A stretch of DNA of 64,000 nucleotides from Aestuariibius insulae. Its GTDB lineage: Bacteria; Pseudomonadota; Alphaproteobacteria; Rhodobacterales; Rhodobacteraceae. The position numbers were made by a program, and so were the translations under genes. The notes beneath the pieces are model-generated. The model saw nothing but the letters and a program-made list of their open reading frames with translations. It was not told the DNA's origin and did not search any database. Where the stretch lies: positions 62,001 through 126,000 of the forward strand of contig NZ_JBFONW020000006.1 in assembly GCF_040783535.2 (NCBI RefSeq), written 5' to 3'. Each line of letters starts with the position of its first letter. Within the stretch, counting starts at the first letter, position 1. Shown piece after piece: positions 8,578 through 18,146 of this stretch.

Positions 8578-10491
8578 CTACGGTGTGGGTTCAGGCTTAA
8601 GTGTACCACTGGTATCCTTCGGCTTGCGAGGCTTCGTCTTCGGGATCGCGGTGACCGAGCTGCCGCTCGACGGAGGCGGATCCTCCGCGTCATCCCCAAT
8701 ATTCAGCTTCTCGCCAGCGATCACCTTCTTGATCTCGTCTCCGGTCAGCGTCTCATACTCAAGAAGACCCTGCGCAAGACGCTCGAACTCTTCCGAGCGT
8801 TCCTCAATGATCTTGTAGGCGCGATCATATCCATCCTGGATGAAACCGCGGACCTCCTCTTCGATCATCTCTTTCGTCTTCGCCGAAACGGAAAAGCCAG
8901 CGGTATTGCCCTGATAGCCCTCATGCGCTTCGGAATAGTCGATGTTGCCGACCTTGTCGGACATGCCCCATCGCATCACCATAGCGCGCGCCAGACTACT
9001 TGCTTGTTGGATATCACCGGCAGGACCGCTAGAGACGCTTTCTTCACCATACTTATAAATTTCAGCGGCCTTACCGGCCATAGTCATGGTGATCTTCTCG
9101 AGCGCTTCGTCCTTGAACATCTGAAGCTTGTCCATCTCCGGAAGCGAGACGACCATACCTAACGCACCGCCGCGCGGAATAATCGTCGCCTTGTAGACCG
9201 GATCAGTCTTGGTCAGCGTCATTCCGACAATCGCGTGCCCAGCCTCATGGTAAGCGGTCTTTTCCTTTTGATCCTGCGTCAGAACCATGGAGCGCCGCTC
9301 GGCGCCCATCATCACCTTGTCCTTGGCAGATTCAAAATCGATCATCGTGACAAACCGCCGCCCAACTCGCGCGGCTGCCAAGGCAGCCTCGTTCACGAGG
9401 TTGGCCAGATCGGCACCCGAAAAGCCGGGTGTGCCGCGAGCGGTAATGCGCAGATCGACATCGGGACCCAGTGGCACCTTGCGAGCATGCACTGCGAGGA
9501 TCTTTTCGCGTCCCTTGATGTCCGGATTGGGCACTTGGACCTGACGGTCAAAGCGGCCCGGCCTCAGCAAAGCGGGATCGAGAACGTCCCGGCGGTTCGT
9601 GGCCGCGACGATAATGATCCCTTCATTTGCCTCAAATCCGTCCATCTCGACCAGAAGCTGGTTCAGCGTCTGCTCGCGTTCGTCGTTACCGCCGCCATAT
9701 CCCGCACCACGGGACCGGCCCACGGCGTCAATTTCGTCGATGAAGACAATGCAGGGCGCGTTCTTCTTCGCCTGATCGAACATATCGCGGACGCGCGATG
9801 CACCGACACCGACGAACATTTCGACAAAGTCAGAGCCTGAAATGGTGAAGAACGGAACGCCCGCTTCACCCGCAATTGCCCGCGCGAGCAATGTCTTACC
9901 GGTCCCGGGAGGACCAACCAGTAGGGCACCTTTTGGGATCTTGCCTCCAAGGCGCGAAAACTTTTGCGGGTTGCGGAGAAATTCGACGATTTCCTCAAGC
10001 TCTTCCTTCGCCTCATCAATGCCGGCGACATCATCAAACGTCACGCGCCCGTGCTTTTCGGTCAGCAACTTGGCCCGGCTCTTGCCGAAGCCCATGGCGC
10101 CACCACGCCCGCCGCCTTGCATGCGGTTCATGAAGTAAACCCATACGCCGATAAGAAGCAGGAACGGCAGAAGAGACAGGATGAATGTCTGCAGACCAGA
10201 GGTCTCTTGGCTCACGACGTTGAGCTCTACCTCGCGCCCTTCAATCAGCTCGGTGACATCCGTCTCGCGGGGTTTGATCGTCTCGTATTCGCGGCTATCG
10301 ACGCGAAAGCGCACCCTATCGCCATCAAGCGTGATCTCTGCCACATCACCAGCTTCGACTCGCTCGACAAAGTCGGAATAGCTCATCCGGCTGTTCTGAA
10401 GCGTTCCTCCACTGCCGCTGAAAACATTGAAAAGCGCCAGCACCAGAAGGAATAGCACGACCCAGAATGCGATATTTCTCGCGTTGCCCAA
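8578..10491 (-). CDS. ftsH: ATP-dependent zinc metalloprotease FtsH
   Basis: 637 aa, inner-membrane AAA+ protease that degrades membrane and short-lived proteins. Two transmembrane segments (about 6-23 and 102-120) flank a periplasmic part. The AAA module has Walker A GPPGTGKT (193-200), Walker B DEID (252-255) and the second region of homology. The zinc site HEAGH is at about 415-419. The start is chosen as TTG at 10491, because AGGAG stands seven bases before it and the protein then begins GNARNIAFW as in relatives. An ATG nine codons earlier lies upstream of that ribosome-binding site. It is the last gene of the minus-strand run and has its own terminator. Confidence 0.97.
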   Translation of the reverse strand: MGNARNIAFWVVLFLLVLALFNVFSGSGGTLQNSRMSYSDFVERVEAGDVAEITLDGDRVRFRVDSREYETIKPRETDVTELIEGREVELNVVSQETSGLQTFILSLLPFLLLIGVWVYFMNRMQGGGRGGAMGFGKSRAKLLTEKHGRVTFDDVAGIDEAKEELEEIVEFLRNPQKFSRLGGKIPKGALLVGPPGTGKTLLARAIAGEAGVPFFTISGSDFVEMFVGVGASRVRDMFDQAKKNAPCIVFIDEIDAVGRSRGAGYGGGNDEREQTLNQLLVEMDGFEANEGIIIVAATNRRDVLDPALLRPGRFDRQVQVPNPDIKGREKILAVHARKVPLGPDVDLRITARGTPGFSGADLANLVNEAALAAARVGRRFVTMIDFESAKDKVMMGAERRSMVLTQDQKEKTAYHEAGHAIVGMTLTKTDPVYKATIIPRGGALGMVVSLPEMDKLQMFKDEALEKITMTMAGKAAEIYKYGEESVSSGPAGDIQQASSLARAMVMRWGMSDKVGNIDYSEAHEGYQGNTAGFSVSAKTKEMIEEEVRGFIQDGYDRAYKIIEERSEEFERLAQGLLEYETLTGDEIKKVIAGEKLNIGDDAEDPPPSSGSSVTAIPKTKPRKPKDTSGTLKPEPTP

Positions 10492-10503
10492 GGAAAATCT
10501 CCT
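10492..10503 (-). promoter_or_regulatory. Ribosome-binding site deciding a TTG start for ftsH
   Basis: On the minus strand AGGAG is followed by about seven bases and then TTG. Using the upstream ATG would place this Shine-Dalgarno sequence inside the coding region, so TTG at 10491 is the better start. Confidence 0.75.
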
Positions 10504-10572
10504 GAAAAAGAACGGCACTGCCTACGACATCGTTGGCACTACATCATTAAGATAGAGAATGCAGCGCTTTCT

Positions 10573-11835
10573 TCAATGTGAAAGCAGATGCGATGCAAAG
10601 TCCGGCTCGCAAATCGCGTCCCATCCGTTGTCAAAGCCTGCAAGGGGAGCCGCAACGAGTTCGTGGTCTTTCCAGATTCCGAGCGTACCTTCCAGAACTT
10701 CGCGCGGAACACCGCTTTGCCGCCAATCGCACTGCATCAGACCGTCTCCGCCAAGCGAACCAACGAAATATTGGTCTTCGTTGCGAAGCGATGATGGCTT
10801 CAATATCCTCCACCGGCCATCCCAAACGTTCGTCTCTCCATGCTTCAGAGCGACACGCGGACCAGTTGCAGCGGGCTCCCGCGTAACGATAAGGCCGTCC
10901 CGCCCTTTGATCGGGGGCAGCAGAAGGCATCCCCCCAGCGTTGTGCTTCTTCCACCTCTCACCGTCTCCACGGCTGCGAGAAGAGCCTCGAGACGCGGAC
11001 GATAAGTGTTTCGTCCGATCCACCGGATAGCCTCGGACAGGATCCGTCTAGCTGTCTCTCCCCGATCCAAGCTAATGACCGTATCGGGAATAAAAAGCGC
11101 CCCTGAACGCAGTTCGATTTCTGCTATTGCCAGATCGAACGCGACTGATCCAAGGGTCTGCCGGGCAAGATGCATGTGTTCCGCTGTTTGGGTTAGGCGG
11201 TCCACCGTCAGTCCGAGCTCATCCAGATGGACTAGCATTTCCCGCGCTTTCACCCGATCAAAGCGCTTGTCCTCATTACTGGGATCGTCGGCCCAGGGAA
11301 TCGACTGAGCTTCAAGCCACGTCCTCAAGTCTTCTCTGCGAGTATTCAAAAGAGGTCGCCCCAGTTTGAGACCACCATTTACAGAGAGCATGTTCATCCC
11401 GGCCAGCCCGTCCACGCCCGAGCCCCGTGCGAGCCGCATCAAGACGGTTTCTGCCTGATCGTCTTTCGTATGACCCAGGAGGACAGTCCCAACATTGTTC
11501 TGCGACGCCCAGTCCCCAATCAGCTGCTTTCTCGCATCACGTGCCCTCGCCTGCAGATTGCCACGACCATCCCAGGACCAGGCCACAACATCGTGAGGTA
11601 CTTCCAACCGCGCCGAAGCCTCGGCGGCAAGCGCAATCTCCTGTACCGCCCCAGACCTCAAACCATGGTTAACGGTCACCGTTTTCAAGGCAACCGACCT
11701 CTCGCGAGCCCACTTGGCAGTCAGGTATAAGAGCGCAATTGAGTCAGAGCCGCCCGAGACGGCAATGCCCACAGCGCCCGCGCGATCATCGACGAGCCGG
11801 CTTAATTCCGCGCCAACACTCTGCTCGAGCGTCAC
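10573..11835 (-). CDS. tilS: tRNA(Ile)-lysidine synthase
   Basis: 420 aa. It modifies the wobble cytidine of the CAU-anticodon isoleucine tRNA to lysidine with ATP, so that AUA is read as isoleucine. The PP-loop SGGSDS is at 27-32. The GHTKDDQAETVLMRLARGSG segment is the family's second signature, and a C-terminal tRNA-binding part follows. The ATG overlaps the cpoB stop by four bases, which indicates translational coupling, and ftsH follows 81 bp downstream. Confidence 0.95.
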   Translation of the reverse strand: MTLEQSVGAELSRLVDDRAGAVGIAVSGGSDSIALLYLTAKWARERSVALKTVTVNHGLRSGAVQEIALAAEASARLEVPHDVVAWSWDGRGNLQARARDARKQLIGDWASQNNVGTVLLGHTKDDQAETVLMRLARGSGVDGLAGMNMLSVNGGLKLGRPLLNTRREDLRTWLEAQSIPWADDPSNEDKRFDRVKAREMLVHLDELGLTVDRLTQTAEHMHLARQTLGSVAFDLAIAEIELRSGALFIPDTVISLDRGETARRILSEAIRWIGRNTYRPRLEALLAAVETVRGGRSTTLGGCLLLPPIKGRDGLIVTREPAATGPRVALKHGETNVWDGRWRILKPSSLRNEDQYFVGSLGGDGLMQCDWRQSGVPREVLEGTLGIWKDHELVAAPLAGFDNGWDAICEPDFASHLLSH

Positions 11836-12653
11836 TGACAGTTCAGCGACGCCATTGCTGCTTGAGCCTCGCCAACCTGCGCGTTGCCGGGAAACCGAAC
11901 TTCGACCTCGGCCAAGGTCGTGCAGGCATCCTGAATCTGACCGATCGCGCCAAGCGAGGTCCCGAGCTTTGCTAAGGCCTCTGGCGCGAACTCGCCGTCT
12001 GTGTCGCCTGAAAACGCATCAAGATAGGCACGGGCGGCGTCAGTCATCTGCCCGAGCTCTTCCAAAGAGCGCCCTTTTAGAAGATGCGCCTCCGATGTCA
12101 GAGGGCCGCCGGGGTAATTTTCGGCAAAGGTCCCGAACCGTTCGGCCGCCACTTGATATTCCGCGGCATCAAAAGCTTCTTTGGCCAAGTCAAATTCACC
12201 ACGCTCGCCTGCCGCCAATCCGGTATCAGAGCTGGTGGGTGGCAGCGCCGCAGGAGGAGGCGCCTGCGCGACTTCCCCTCCTAGTGACGGTGTATCGCCA
12301 AGAGTGGAGATGTCGCAGTCTGTCTCGAGTTCGCAAAGCCGAAACTCGAGATTGCCGATCCTGTTTGTGCCGTCCCTGACAACCTGTCCTACCCGAAACT
12401 CAAGCTGTTCAGTCTGCGCCGTCAGCCGCTGAACCTCGGCTTCCAGTCCCGAAAGTCGCTCGAGCACCGTCGTTCCTCCGGCCGATGCCCCGGCGCCCTG
12501 CGTCGTCGATAGCTCCCGATTAAGCTTCTGGATCTCAACATAGACGACAGAAAGTTCCTGACGGATATCCGCGAGGGTCTGCTCCCGGTCCTGAGCCAGA
12601 ACCGGAAGCGCCCCGAGAACGAAGGTAGAGGCAAGAAGCAGGCGACGCATCAT
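11832..12653 (-). CDS. cpoB: Tol-Pal system protein CpoB (YbgF)
   Basis: 273 aa periplasmic protein. A signal peptide (about 1-20, ending in VLAQ) is followed by an N-terminal trimerising coiled coil (about 24-100, leucine/glutamate-rich). A C-terminal tetratricopeptide-like domain (about 150-270) includes EYQVAAERFGTFAENYPGG. CpoB links Tol-Pal energy use to septal peptidoglycan synthesis. It follows pal by seven bases and overlaps tilS. Confidence 0.93.
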   Translation of the reverse strand: MMRRLLLASTFVLGALPVLAQDREQTLADIRQELSVVYVEIQKLNRELSTTQGAGASAGGTTVLERLSGLEAEVQRLTAQTEQLEFRVGQVVRDGTNRIGNLEFRLCELETDCDISTLGDTPSLGGEVAQAPPPAALPPTSSDTGLAAGERGEFDLAKEAFDAAEYQVAAERFGTFAENYPGGPLTSEAHLLKGRSLEELGQMTDAARAYLDAFSGDTDGEFAPEALAKLGTSLGAIGQIQDACTTLAEVEVRFPGNAQVGEAQAAMASLNCQ

Positions 12654-12660
12654 CTTGTTC

Positions 12661-13191
12661 CTAACTCACGGCGCCGGTTGAGATAATCGTAACCGCACGC
12701 CGGTTCTGGGCATAGCAGGATTCGGTGGAACAGATCTCGACCGGGCGCTCCTTGCCATAGCTGATCGTCCTCAGGCGGGATTGCGGGACGCCCTTTGAGA
12801 CGAGATATTCCCGAACCGCATTTGCGCGGCGGGCTCCAAGGGCAAGGTTGTATTCGCGCGTGCCCTGCTCGTCGGCATGTCCTTCGACGACGGCGAGGTA
12901 GTCTGGGTTTGACATGAGCCATCCAGCCTGACCGTCGAGGGTCGCGCGACCCTCGAGTGTGAGTGTCGACGTGTCGACGGCAAAGAGAACCCGATCCCCA
13001 ATGGTTTGGCTGAAATATTGCGGGCTGGACGGATCCGACGCACCACCCTGACCCGCGCCAAGAGGAACCCCCTCCCCAAACGCTCCGTTTGGATCGCCTC
13101 CTGCGCCGTCCTCTCCGAACCGGTCTGCATTGGTACAGGCGGACAAGGCGAGCCCGACCGCAAAAAGTGAAGCAAGGCGAATAGAAGTCAT
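12661..13191 (-). CDS. pal: Peptidoglycan-associated lipoprotein Pal
   Basis: 176 aa outer-membrane lipoprotein. A signal peptide ends in the lipobox LSAC, and cysteine 19 would be lipidated. The OmpA-like peptidoglycan-binding domain fills the C-terminal two thirds, with GHADEQGTREYNLALGARRA as its signature. Pal anchors the outer membrane to peptidoglycan and is released from it by TolB. It lies between tolB and cpoB, the normal order. Confidence 0.97.
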   Translation of the reverse strand: MTSIRLASLFAVGLALSACTNADRFGEDGAGGDPNGAFGEGVPLGAGQGGASDPSSPQYFSQTIGDRVLFAVDTSTLTLEGRATLDGQAGWLMSNPDYLAVVEGHADEQGTREYNLALGARRANAVREYLVSKGVPQSRLRTISYGKERPVEICSTESCYAQNRRAVTIISTGAVS

Positions 13192-13260
13192 GATCGTTTC
13201 CCTGTCTTTGTCTTTTGCTCTTGTTGACCTCTGTCTAGCACGGCTAGCGAAGCTTGAAAA

Positions 13261-14631
13261 TCACGGTTGAAGCGGCCCCCAGGACGGATCGGAAGCTGGA
13301 CCCGGCGTGGTGATCCGCTTGAGATTGACGCCCGTGATATCGACTGAATAAAGCGCTGGCTCCCCGGTCGCGCCAAGCGTTTCGCGCGTGAACATCAGAA
13401 CACGACCATTCGGCGACCACGTTGGCCCCTCATCGAGGGGGGAGGCCGTCAGCAGACGTTCCTCGCTCCCATCGGTGCGCATCACGCCGATAAAGAACCG
13501 GCCCTCGCTTTGCTTAGTGAAGGCAATGAGGTCTCCGCGCGGGCTCCAGACCGGAGTGCCATAGCGACCATCGCCAAAGCTGATCCGATTAGGCTCCCCG
13601 CCATTCGCGTTCATCACATAAAGCTGCTGCGTTCCCGATCGGTCACTCTCGAAAACGATCTGCTGTCCGTCCGGGCTCAGGCTTGGCGCAGTCTCGATAG
13701 ACGGAGCCGAGGTCAGCCGCGAACTCTGACCGCTGCCAAGATCCGTGCGGTAAATATCCGTGTTTCCGCCGTTGCTCAGCGAATAGATCACCTGCGTCCC
13801 ATCCCGCGAGAAGCGTGGGCTGAACGCCATTTCTCCGGGAGCGGTCGGAATCTCGCGGCGTCCGACAGAGGCCACGTCGATCATATTGATCCGAGGGAAG
13901 CCGCTTTCGTAACTTGTGTAAAGCACCCGGTCGCCATTCGGCGAAAACCGCGGCGCCAGAACGATCGACGCGCTGTCCGTCAGGAACTGCACATTCGCGC
14001 CGTCGTAATCCATGATAGCGAGCCGCTTGCGGCGATCGTCCTTTGGCCCCGCTTCGGAGACAAACACGACGCGGCTGTCGAAATAGGGATCTTCACCTGT
14101 GATCCGGGCATAGACCTGATCGGCAACCTTATGGGCAATGCGCCGCCAGCCCTCGGTCGTTCCGACCAGCTGCTGGCCCTCACCCAGTTCAGCGCCCGAG
14201 AACACATCATAAAGGCGAAACTTTACGATTATCTGATTTCCGTTCACTGCAACTGCCCCGGTCAGAAGACCGGTCGCATTAATCGCCCGCCAATCTGGAT
14301 ACCGGACGGGGGCGCTGAAAGATGAGACCTGGCTGATGAAAGCTTCCGCCGGGATCTGGCGAAAGAGCCCTGTGCCGACAAGATCCTCGGTAATCACGCG
14401 ACTGATATCTGCCGCAATGGTCGCGGCATCCGCCGTCTCAGCCTCAAATTGAGGGATCGCCAAAGGAAGCGGTGCGATCCTGCCATCTACGATTCTGATG
14501 CAAAGCTTTATATCCGGAGGGCAGTTAGACTGCGCTATGGCGGGCGCTCCGCTACCAAGCGTCATTGTCAGAAGCAGCGCAGAGACCAAAGCCCGCATGC
14601 CGTTCGTCACAAACCTTGTCATCGATACCAT
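13261..14631 (-). CDS. tolB: Tol-Pal system periplasmic protein TolB
   Basis: 456 aa. The signal peptide ends near residue 34 (APAIAQS). An N-terminal domain of about 130 residues is followed by a six-bladed beta-propeller, seen as repeats such as FSPNGDRVLYTS, FSRDGTQVIYSL, LSPDGQQIVFES, WSPRGDLIAFT and WSPNGRVLMFT. It shuttles between Pal and TolA in the periplasm. A second in-frame ATG three codons in is an equally possible start. Confidence 0.96.
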   Translation of the reverse strand: MVSMTRFVTNGMRALVSALLLTMTLGSGAPAIAQSNCPPDIKLCIRIVDGRIAPLPLAIPQFEAETADAATIAADISRVITEDLVGTGLFRQIPAEAFISQVSSFSAPVRYPDWRAINATGLLTGAVAVNGNQIIVKFRLYDVFSGAELGEGQQLVGTTEGWRRIAHKVADQVYARITGEDPYFDSRVVFVSEAGPKDDRRKRLAIMDYDGANVQFLTDSASIVLAPRFSPNGDRVLYTSYESGFPRINMIDVASVGRREIPTAPGEMAFSPRFSRDGTQVIYSLSNGGNTDIYRTDLGSGQSSRLTSAPSIETAPSLSPDGQQIVFESDRSGTQQLYVMNANGGEPNRISFGDGRYGTPVWSPRGDLIAFTKQSEGRFFIGVMRTDGSEERLLTASPLDEGPTWSPNGRVLMFTRETLGATGEPALYSVDITGVNLKRITTPGPASDPSWGPLQP

Positions 14632-14669
14632 CTCTGCTCAGCCCTTGTTTTGTCTCCGCGCCATTCGCG

Positions 14670-15818
14670 CTATCGCAAACGCATCTGGTTCGGATCGAAC
14701 TCTATCTGCACTCTACTCCACTGATCGTACTTTTCGACAGGAAGGTCGTAGCCCCCCTTTTCGCAGCGAAGAATTGCTACCCGTGCGGCTTCGAATGCGG
14801 CGCGGGTTGCCGCGTCGTTTGGTCCGTTGGATGAGGCCATCTCGATATTACTGACCTGACCTGATTGGGTCAGATCGAAGGTGACCGCGACGGTAGTTCG
14901 TTGAGCATCGGTGCCAATCGGAAGCGACCAGCAGTCGGAAATCGCAACACGGAAGCCCTCCAACTCGCCAGATGTCAAAGGAGCCCCTGATGGAGCGGGA
15001 GCTTCCTCACCCCCCAGAATACCGGCCAACGTGTCATTGATCGTATCCGTGGGCGCATCGGGCACCTCGGTCGGCGCTTCGTCGACAGGCTCGCTCTCGC
15101 TGACCTCTTGCGCGGCGGGCGGTTGCGGACGGCGAAGCTGAGGGCGCAGCGATGTGGTCGGGGCCAGCGCAACCTCTTCGTCCTGAATGACCGGTGCATC
15201 TTCAGGCTCGTCGGCTTCCGTAACAATCGCAGAGGTCTGCTCTTCTTCGGCAGTCGCCTCCTGCTCTTCCGCGGGTGTCTCGGACGTCTCGGATTCGACC
15301 ACGGCCTCTTGGGTCTGATCGGCGATCTCCACGTCCGGCTCTGGCGGTGCGACATTCTCGGATGAAATGACATCCGAGGGACGCGGACGCGGGCGGGTGG
15401 ACGTGCCGACAGCCGTGTTCACCGGCGGAGGCGGAGGCGTAGGTGGCGCAGGTTCCGGCACGGGCTCTGGCTCGGGCGCTGGCGGTGCCGGAGCAGGCTG
15501 CTCGGGTGTCGGCGCGGGATCAGCGGCTGGCGGAGGCGTAGCCGCAGCCGGAACCGACGGCTCCGGTGGCGCTTCCACGACAGGCGGCTCTTGGGGAGCC
15601 TCTTCCAAAGGAATTTCGGGCGCTACAAGTGACGGCGGAAGCTCTGACGGAACGTTTGGCGCTTCGCGAGAATTCAATGCCGCGAATTCTTCGGAGGATA
15701 CGACATCGACCTCCGCGATATCAAACGGAAGAGGGTCACTCGAAAGCCCCCATCCAAGAACAAGCCAGCCAAGAAAAATGACATGACCTGATAAGGAAAC
15801 ATATGTGCCGGGTGACAC
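14670..15818 (-). CDS. tolA: Cell envelope integrity protein TolA (TonB C-terminal-like domain)
   Basis: 382 aa. An N-terminal membrane anchor (about 8-26) is followed by about 230 residues of extremely proline-, glutamate- and alanine-rich linker that would span the periplasm. The C-terminal TonB-like domain (about 285-380) contains FRVAISDCWSLPIGTDAQRT. The start codon is GTG. TolA transmits energy from TolQR to TolB-Pal. Relatives in this order have the same proline-rich linker in place of the helical one of enterobacteria. Confidence 0.92.
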   Translation of the reverse strand: MSPGTYVSLSGHVIFLGWLVLGWGLSSDPLPFDIAEVDVVSSEEFAALNSREAPNVPSELPPSLVAPEIPLEEAPQEPPVVEAPPEPSVPAAATPPPAADPAPTPEQPAPAPPAPEPEPVPEPAPPTPPPPPVNTAVGTSTRPRPRPSDVISSENVAPPEPDVEIADQTQEAVVESETSETPAEEQEATAEEEQTSAIVTEADEPEDAPVIQDEEVALAPTTSLRPQLRRPQPPAAQEVSESEPVDEAPTEVPDAPTDTINDTLAGILGGEEAPAPSGAPLTSGELEGFRVAISDCWSLPIGTDAQRTTVAVTFDLTQSGQVSNIEMASSNGPNDAATRAAFEAARVAILRCEKGGYDLPVEKYDQWSRVQIEFDPNQMRLR

Positions 15819-15827
15819 GAGACTACC

Positions 15828-16304
15828 CTACCCGTTCTCTTCAGCCATCGGGGGATCGCCGATATCCGTAACGAGCCCGATATTGGAAAAGCCGCCTGCA
15901 TTCAAATCCCCCATGACGGTCGCAAGGCTGTCCCAAGACACCGTCCGGTCAGCTCGAACGAAGACACGGTCGCTTTCCCTTTCGGCGGAAATCGCCGTGA
16001 GCCGTGCCACAAGATCGGACGCAGCAACCTCCGTCTCCTGAATAAGGATTTGCCCTTCGGCGGTCAGCGTGATGGTCAATGGCTCTTCATTATCTGTCGG
16101 CAAAGCGTTAGCCGCCGTCTCGGGCATGTTCACGGGAACACCGACAGTCAGCAACGGCGCCGCCACCATAAAGATGATGAGAAGAACCAGCATCACGTCG
16201 ACGAAGGGCGTGACGTTGATCTCGGACATCGGCGGGCTGCGGCGCCCACGGCGACCGCGTCTGCGGCCCCCGCTGTCGCCTTTCTGGATCACTCCTGCTC
16301 CCAT
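15828..16304 (-). CDS. tolR: Tol-Pal system protein TolR (ExbD family)
   Basis: 158 aa. A short basic cytoplasmic N-terminus (glycine/arginine-rich, 8-25) precedes the single transmembrane helix with the conserved proton-path aspartate in NVTPFVDVMLVLLIIFM. A periplasmic domain follows. It works with TolQ as the proton-driven motor of Tol-Pal. Only one base separates it from tolQ, and it lies ten bases from tolA. Confidence 0.97.
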   Translation of the reverse strand: MGAGVIQKGDSGGRRRGRRGRRSPPMSEINVTPFVDVMLVLLIIFMVAAPLLTVGVPVNMPETAANALPTDNEEPLTITLTAEGQILIQETEVAASDLVARLTAISAERESDRVFVRADRTVSWDSLATVMGDLNAGGFSNIGLVTDIGDPPMAEENG

Positions 16305-16305
16305 G

Positions 16306-16977
16306 TCAGCTATCCAACTGCCGGCTGAGGATGGTGGAGAACTCGTCAGCGAAAGCCTCGTATCCGTTGACGATCCGGTCGCTATCGGCTGTTAGCTTGT
16401 TGTAGAAGATCACGGCAGGGATAGCCGCGAGAAGACCCAACCCAGTTGCAAGAAGCGCCTCGGCGATACCCGGAGCGACCACGGCGAGGTTGGTATTCTG
16501 CTGTTCGGCGATCTCGATAAAGGCGTTCATGATCCCCCAGACCGTACCAAACAGCCCGACGAAGGGTGCGGTTGATCCCACTGTGGCGAGGACGGGAAGC
16601 CCTTTCTGAAGTTTCTCGGCCTGCCGCGCAATTGCGACATCCATGGCCCGGTCGATCCGGGCCTGTGCCCCTGCAATCAGGCCACCATCATTTCGGTGCG
16701 ATCTGCGCCATTCGAGCATTCCGGCGGCGAAGATCCGCTGGGACTGCCCCTTGGGCTCGGGTCCGATCTCTTCGTAAAGCCCGTCGAGCGGCTCTCCGGA
16801 CCAGAAGGACCGGTCGAACCGAGCGGCCTCGCGCCGGGCGCGCCGGTATTGCAGCCATTTGTCGACGATAACTGCCCAGCACCAGACCGAGGCCATGACC
16901 AGCATAATCATCACAACTTTTACCGTGAGTGTCGCACGCGCAAATAGCGCCCACATCGAAAAATCGACTGCTTCCAT
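16306..16977 (-). CDS. tolQ: Tol-Pal system protein TolQ (MotA/TolQ/ExbB proton channel)
   Basis: 223 aa with three transmembrane segments (about 18-38, 128-150 and 165-190). The family signature VGSTAPFVGLFGTVWGIMNAF starts near residue 132. It forms the stator channel with TolR. It is the first of the tolQRAB-pal-cpoB series and lies 105 bp downstream of ybgC. Confidence 0.97.
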   Translation of the reverse strand: MEAVDFSMWALFARATLTVKVVMIMLVMASVWCWAVIVDKWLQYRRARREAARFDRSFWSGEPLDGLYEEIGPEPKGQSQRIFAAGMLEWRRSHRNDGGLIAGAQARIDRAMDVAIARQAEKLQKGLPVLATVGSTAPFVGLFGTVWGIMNAFIEIAEQQNTNLAVVAPGIAEALLATGLGLLAAIPAVIFYNKLTADSDRIVNGYEAFADEFSTILSRQLDS

Positions 16978-17082
16978 CTAACTGCTCTCTTGCCGGCGCG
17001 ACCTCTTTGACGGGCCGCATTAACGTCTGTTTAGCCGAGAGAGCGTATGAAAGCCAATCACAACGCATGTCGAGACTGAAAA

Positions 17083-17484
17083 TTATGGACTACCCGCCAT
17101 CAACTTCGTGCGAATATCCGCTGGAAACCGGCTTGGCTTGCCCTCGCTTGTCAGCATCGCAATCGTCACGGTAGAGCGGAAAAGCATGGTTTCGCTCCTG
17201 AGAACCGTTTGCTCAACCTCGAGCCGAACGCCTGTGATTTTCACAGGTATTGTCCTTACAAGCAGAACGTCATCGTAAAGGGCTGGCGCGAGATAGTCTG
17301 CCTCGACCCGGCGCACGACGAAGACAAGATCTTGATCCGATTTCAACGCTGCCTGATCGATGCCAAGCGACCTGACCCACTCGCTTCGGGCGCGCTCAAT
17401 GAATTTCAGGTAGTTCGCGTAGTAGACGATCCCTGCGAGGTCAGTATCCTCGTAATAGACGCGAAGCTGAAAGTCGTAGCTCAT
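17083..17484 (-). CDS. ybgC: Tol-Pal-associated acyl-CoA thioesterase YbgC
   Basis: 133 aa hotdog-fold thioesterase of the 4-hydroxybenzoyl-CoA type. The catalytic aspartate lies in YYEDTDLAGIVYYANYLKF (11-29). YbgC hydrolyses short-chain acyl-CoA or acyl-ACP in the cytoplasm and is nearly always the gene before tolQ. Its start overlaps the preceding hypothetical gene by four bases, so the two are probably translated together. Confidence 0.95.
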   Translation of the reverse strand: MSYDFQLRVYYEDTDLAGIVYYANYLKFIERARSEWVRSLGIDQAALKSDQDLVFVVRRVEADYLAPALYDDVLLVRTIPVKITGVRLEVEQTVLRSETMLFRSTVTIAMLTSEGKPSRFPADIRTKLMAGSP

Positions 17485-18146
17485 TGCGGACGTGTCATCC
17501 GCGCCTGAAGCCGCAAGGCATGGCTCACGTCGTTCGAAGCCGCAGGCATGACGGGATCATAGGCCGCTCGGATCACACTCGCGATCTCCGGCTTGAGGAT
17601 CACCCGGTCGCTGCCCACCATTCCCAGAGGAGACGTCTCGAGAAACGCCTTGTCGGACCACAGCAAGATGAGCTGGACAGCTTGGTTAAGAGCAAATGTC
17701 TCTGCGGATATGCTTGCCAGACTCTCGTCCATGCGGATCAGGACAAAGCAGGCCCGGATCGCGCCCGCTTCACCAAAGCGGAACACACGATATTGGTTCG
17801 CATCGGTCCGGTCGAGTTGGGCAAGCAGATCTGAGAAGCCGAGGATCAGCCGGTCAAGGTTGGGGATCTCCCGCAATTCGGACCAATCCTTGCAGAAGAA
17901 CATCAAAAGGTTCGCACCAAGTTCCGTATCCACCTCATCAACCGGGTGGCTCGCAAGCTGTGCGATCGCCTCAATTGCGCCCTTGAAGATCGTAAGGGTC
18001 GCGTCATCAACACCGAAGATAACGGGTGCAATTGGTCGGCCCCATCTCGCGAAGGCGTACCGCCCATCCCCTCGGACGAACAGCGCTTCAACGTCCTCGG
18101 CAGACAACGAAGGCGGCTGATCTTGCGAGGGCAGCGCGGATGTCAT
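17481..18146 (-). CDS. Conserved hypothetical protein between ruvB and ybgC
   Basis: 221 aa, not recognised as any named family. It has no signal peptide or membrane segment, is acidic and leucine/alanine-rich, and has a helical look with phrases such as GRYAFARWGRPIAPVIFGVDD. The start overlaps the ruvB stop by four bases and the end overlaps ybgC, so it is a bona fide member of the ruv-tol operon. Its place hints at an envelope or Tol-related task, but nothing in the sequence shows one. Confidence 0.8.
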   Translation of the reverse strand: MTSALPSQDQPPSLSAEDVEALFVRGDGRYAFARWGRPIAPVIFGVDDATLTIFKGAIEAIAQLASHPVDEVDTELGANLLMFFCKDWSELREIPNLDRLILGFSDLLAQLDRTDANQYRVFRFGEAGAIRACFVLIRMDESLASISAETFALNQAVQLILLWSDKAFLETSPLGMVGSDRVILKPEIASVIRAAYDPVMPAASNDVSHALRLQARMTRPQ

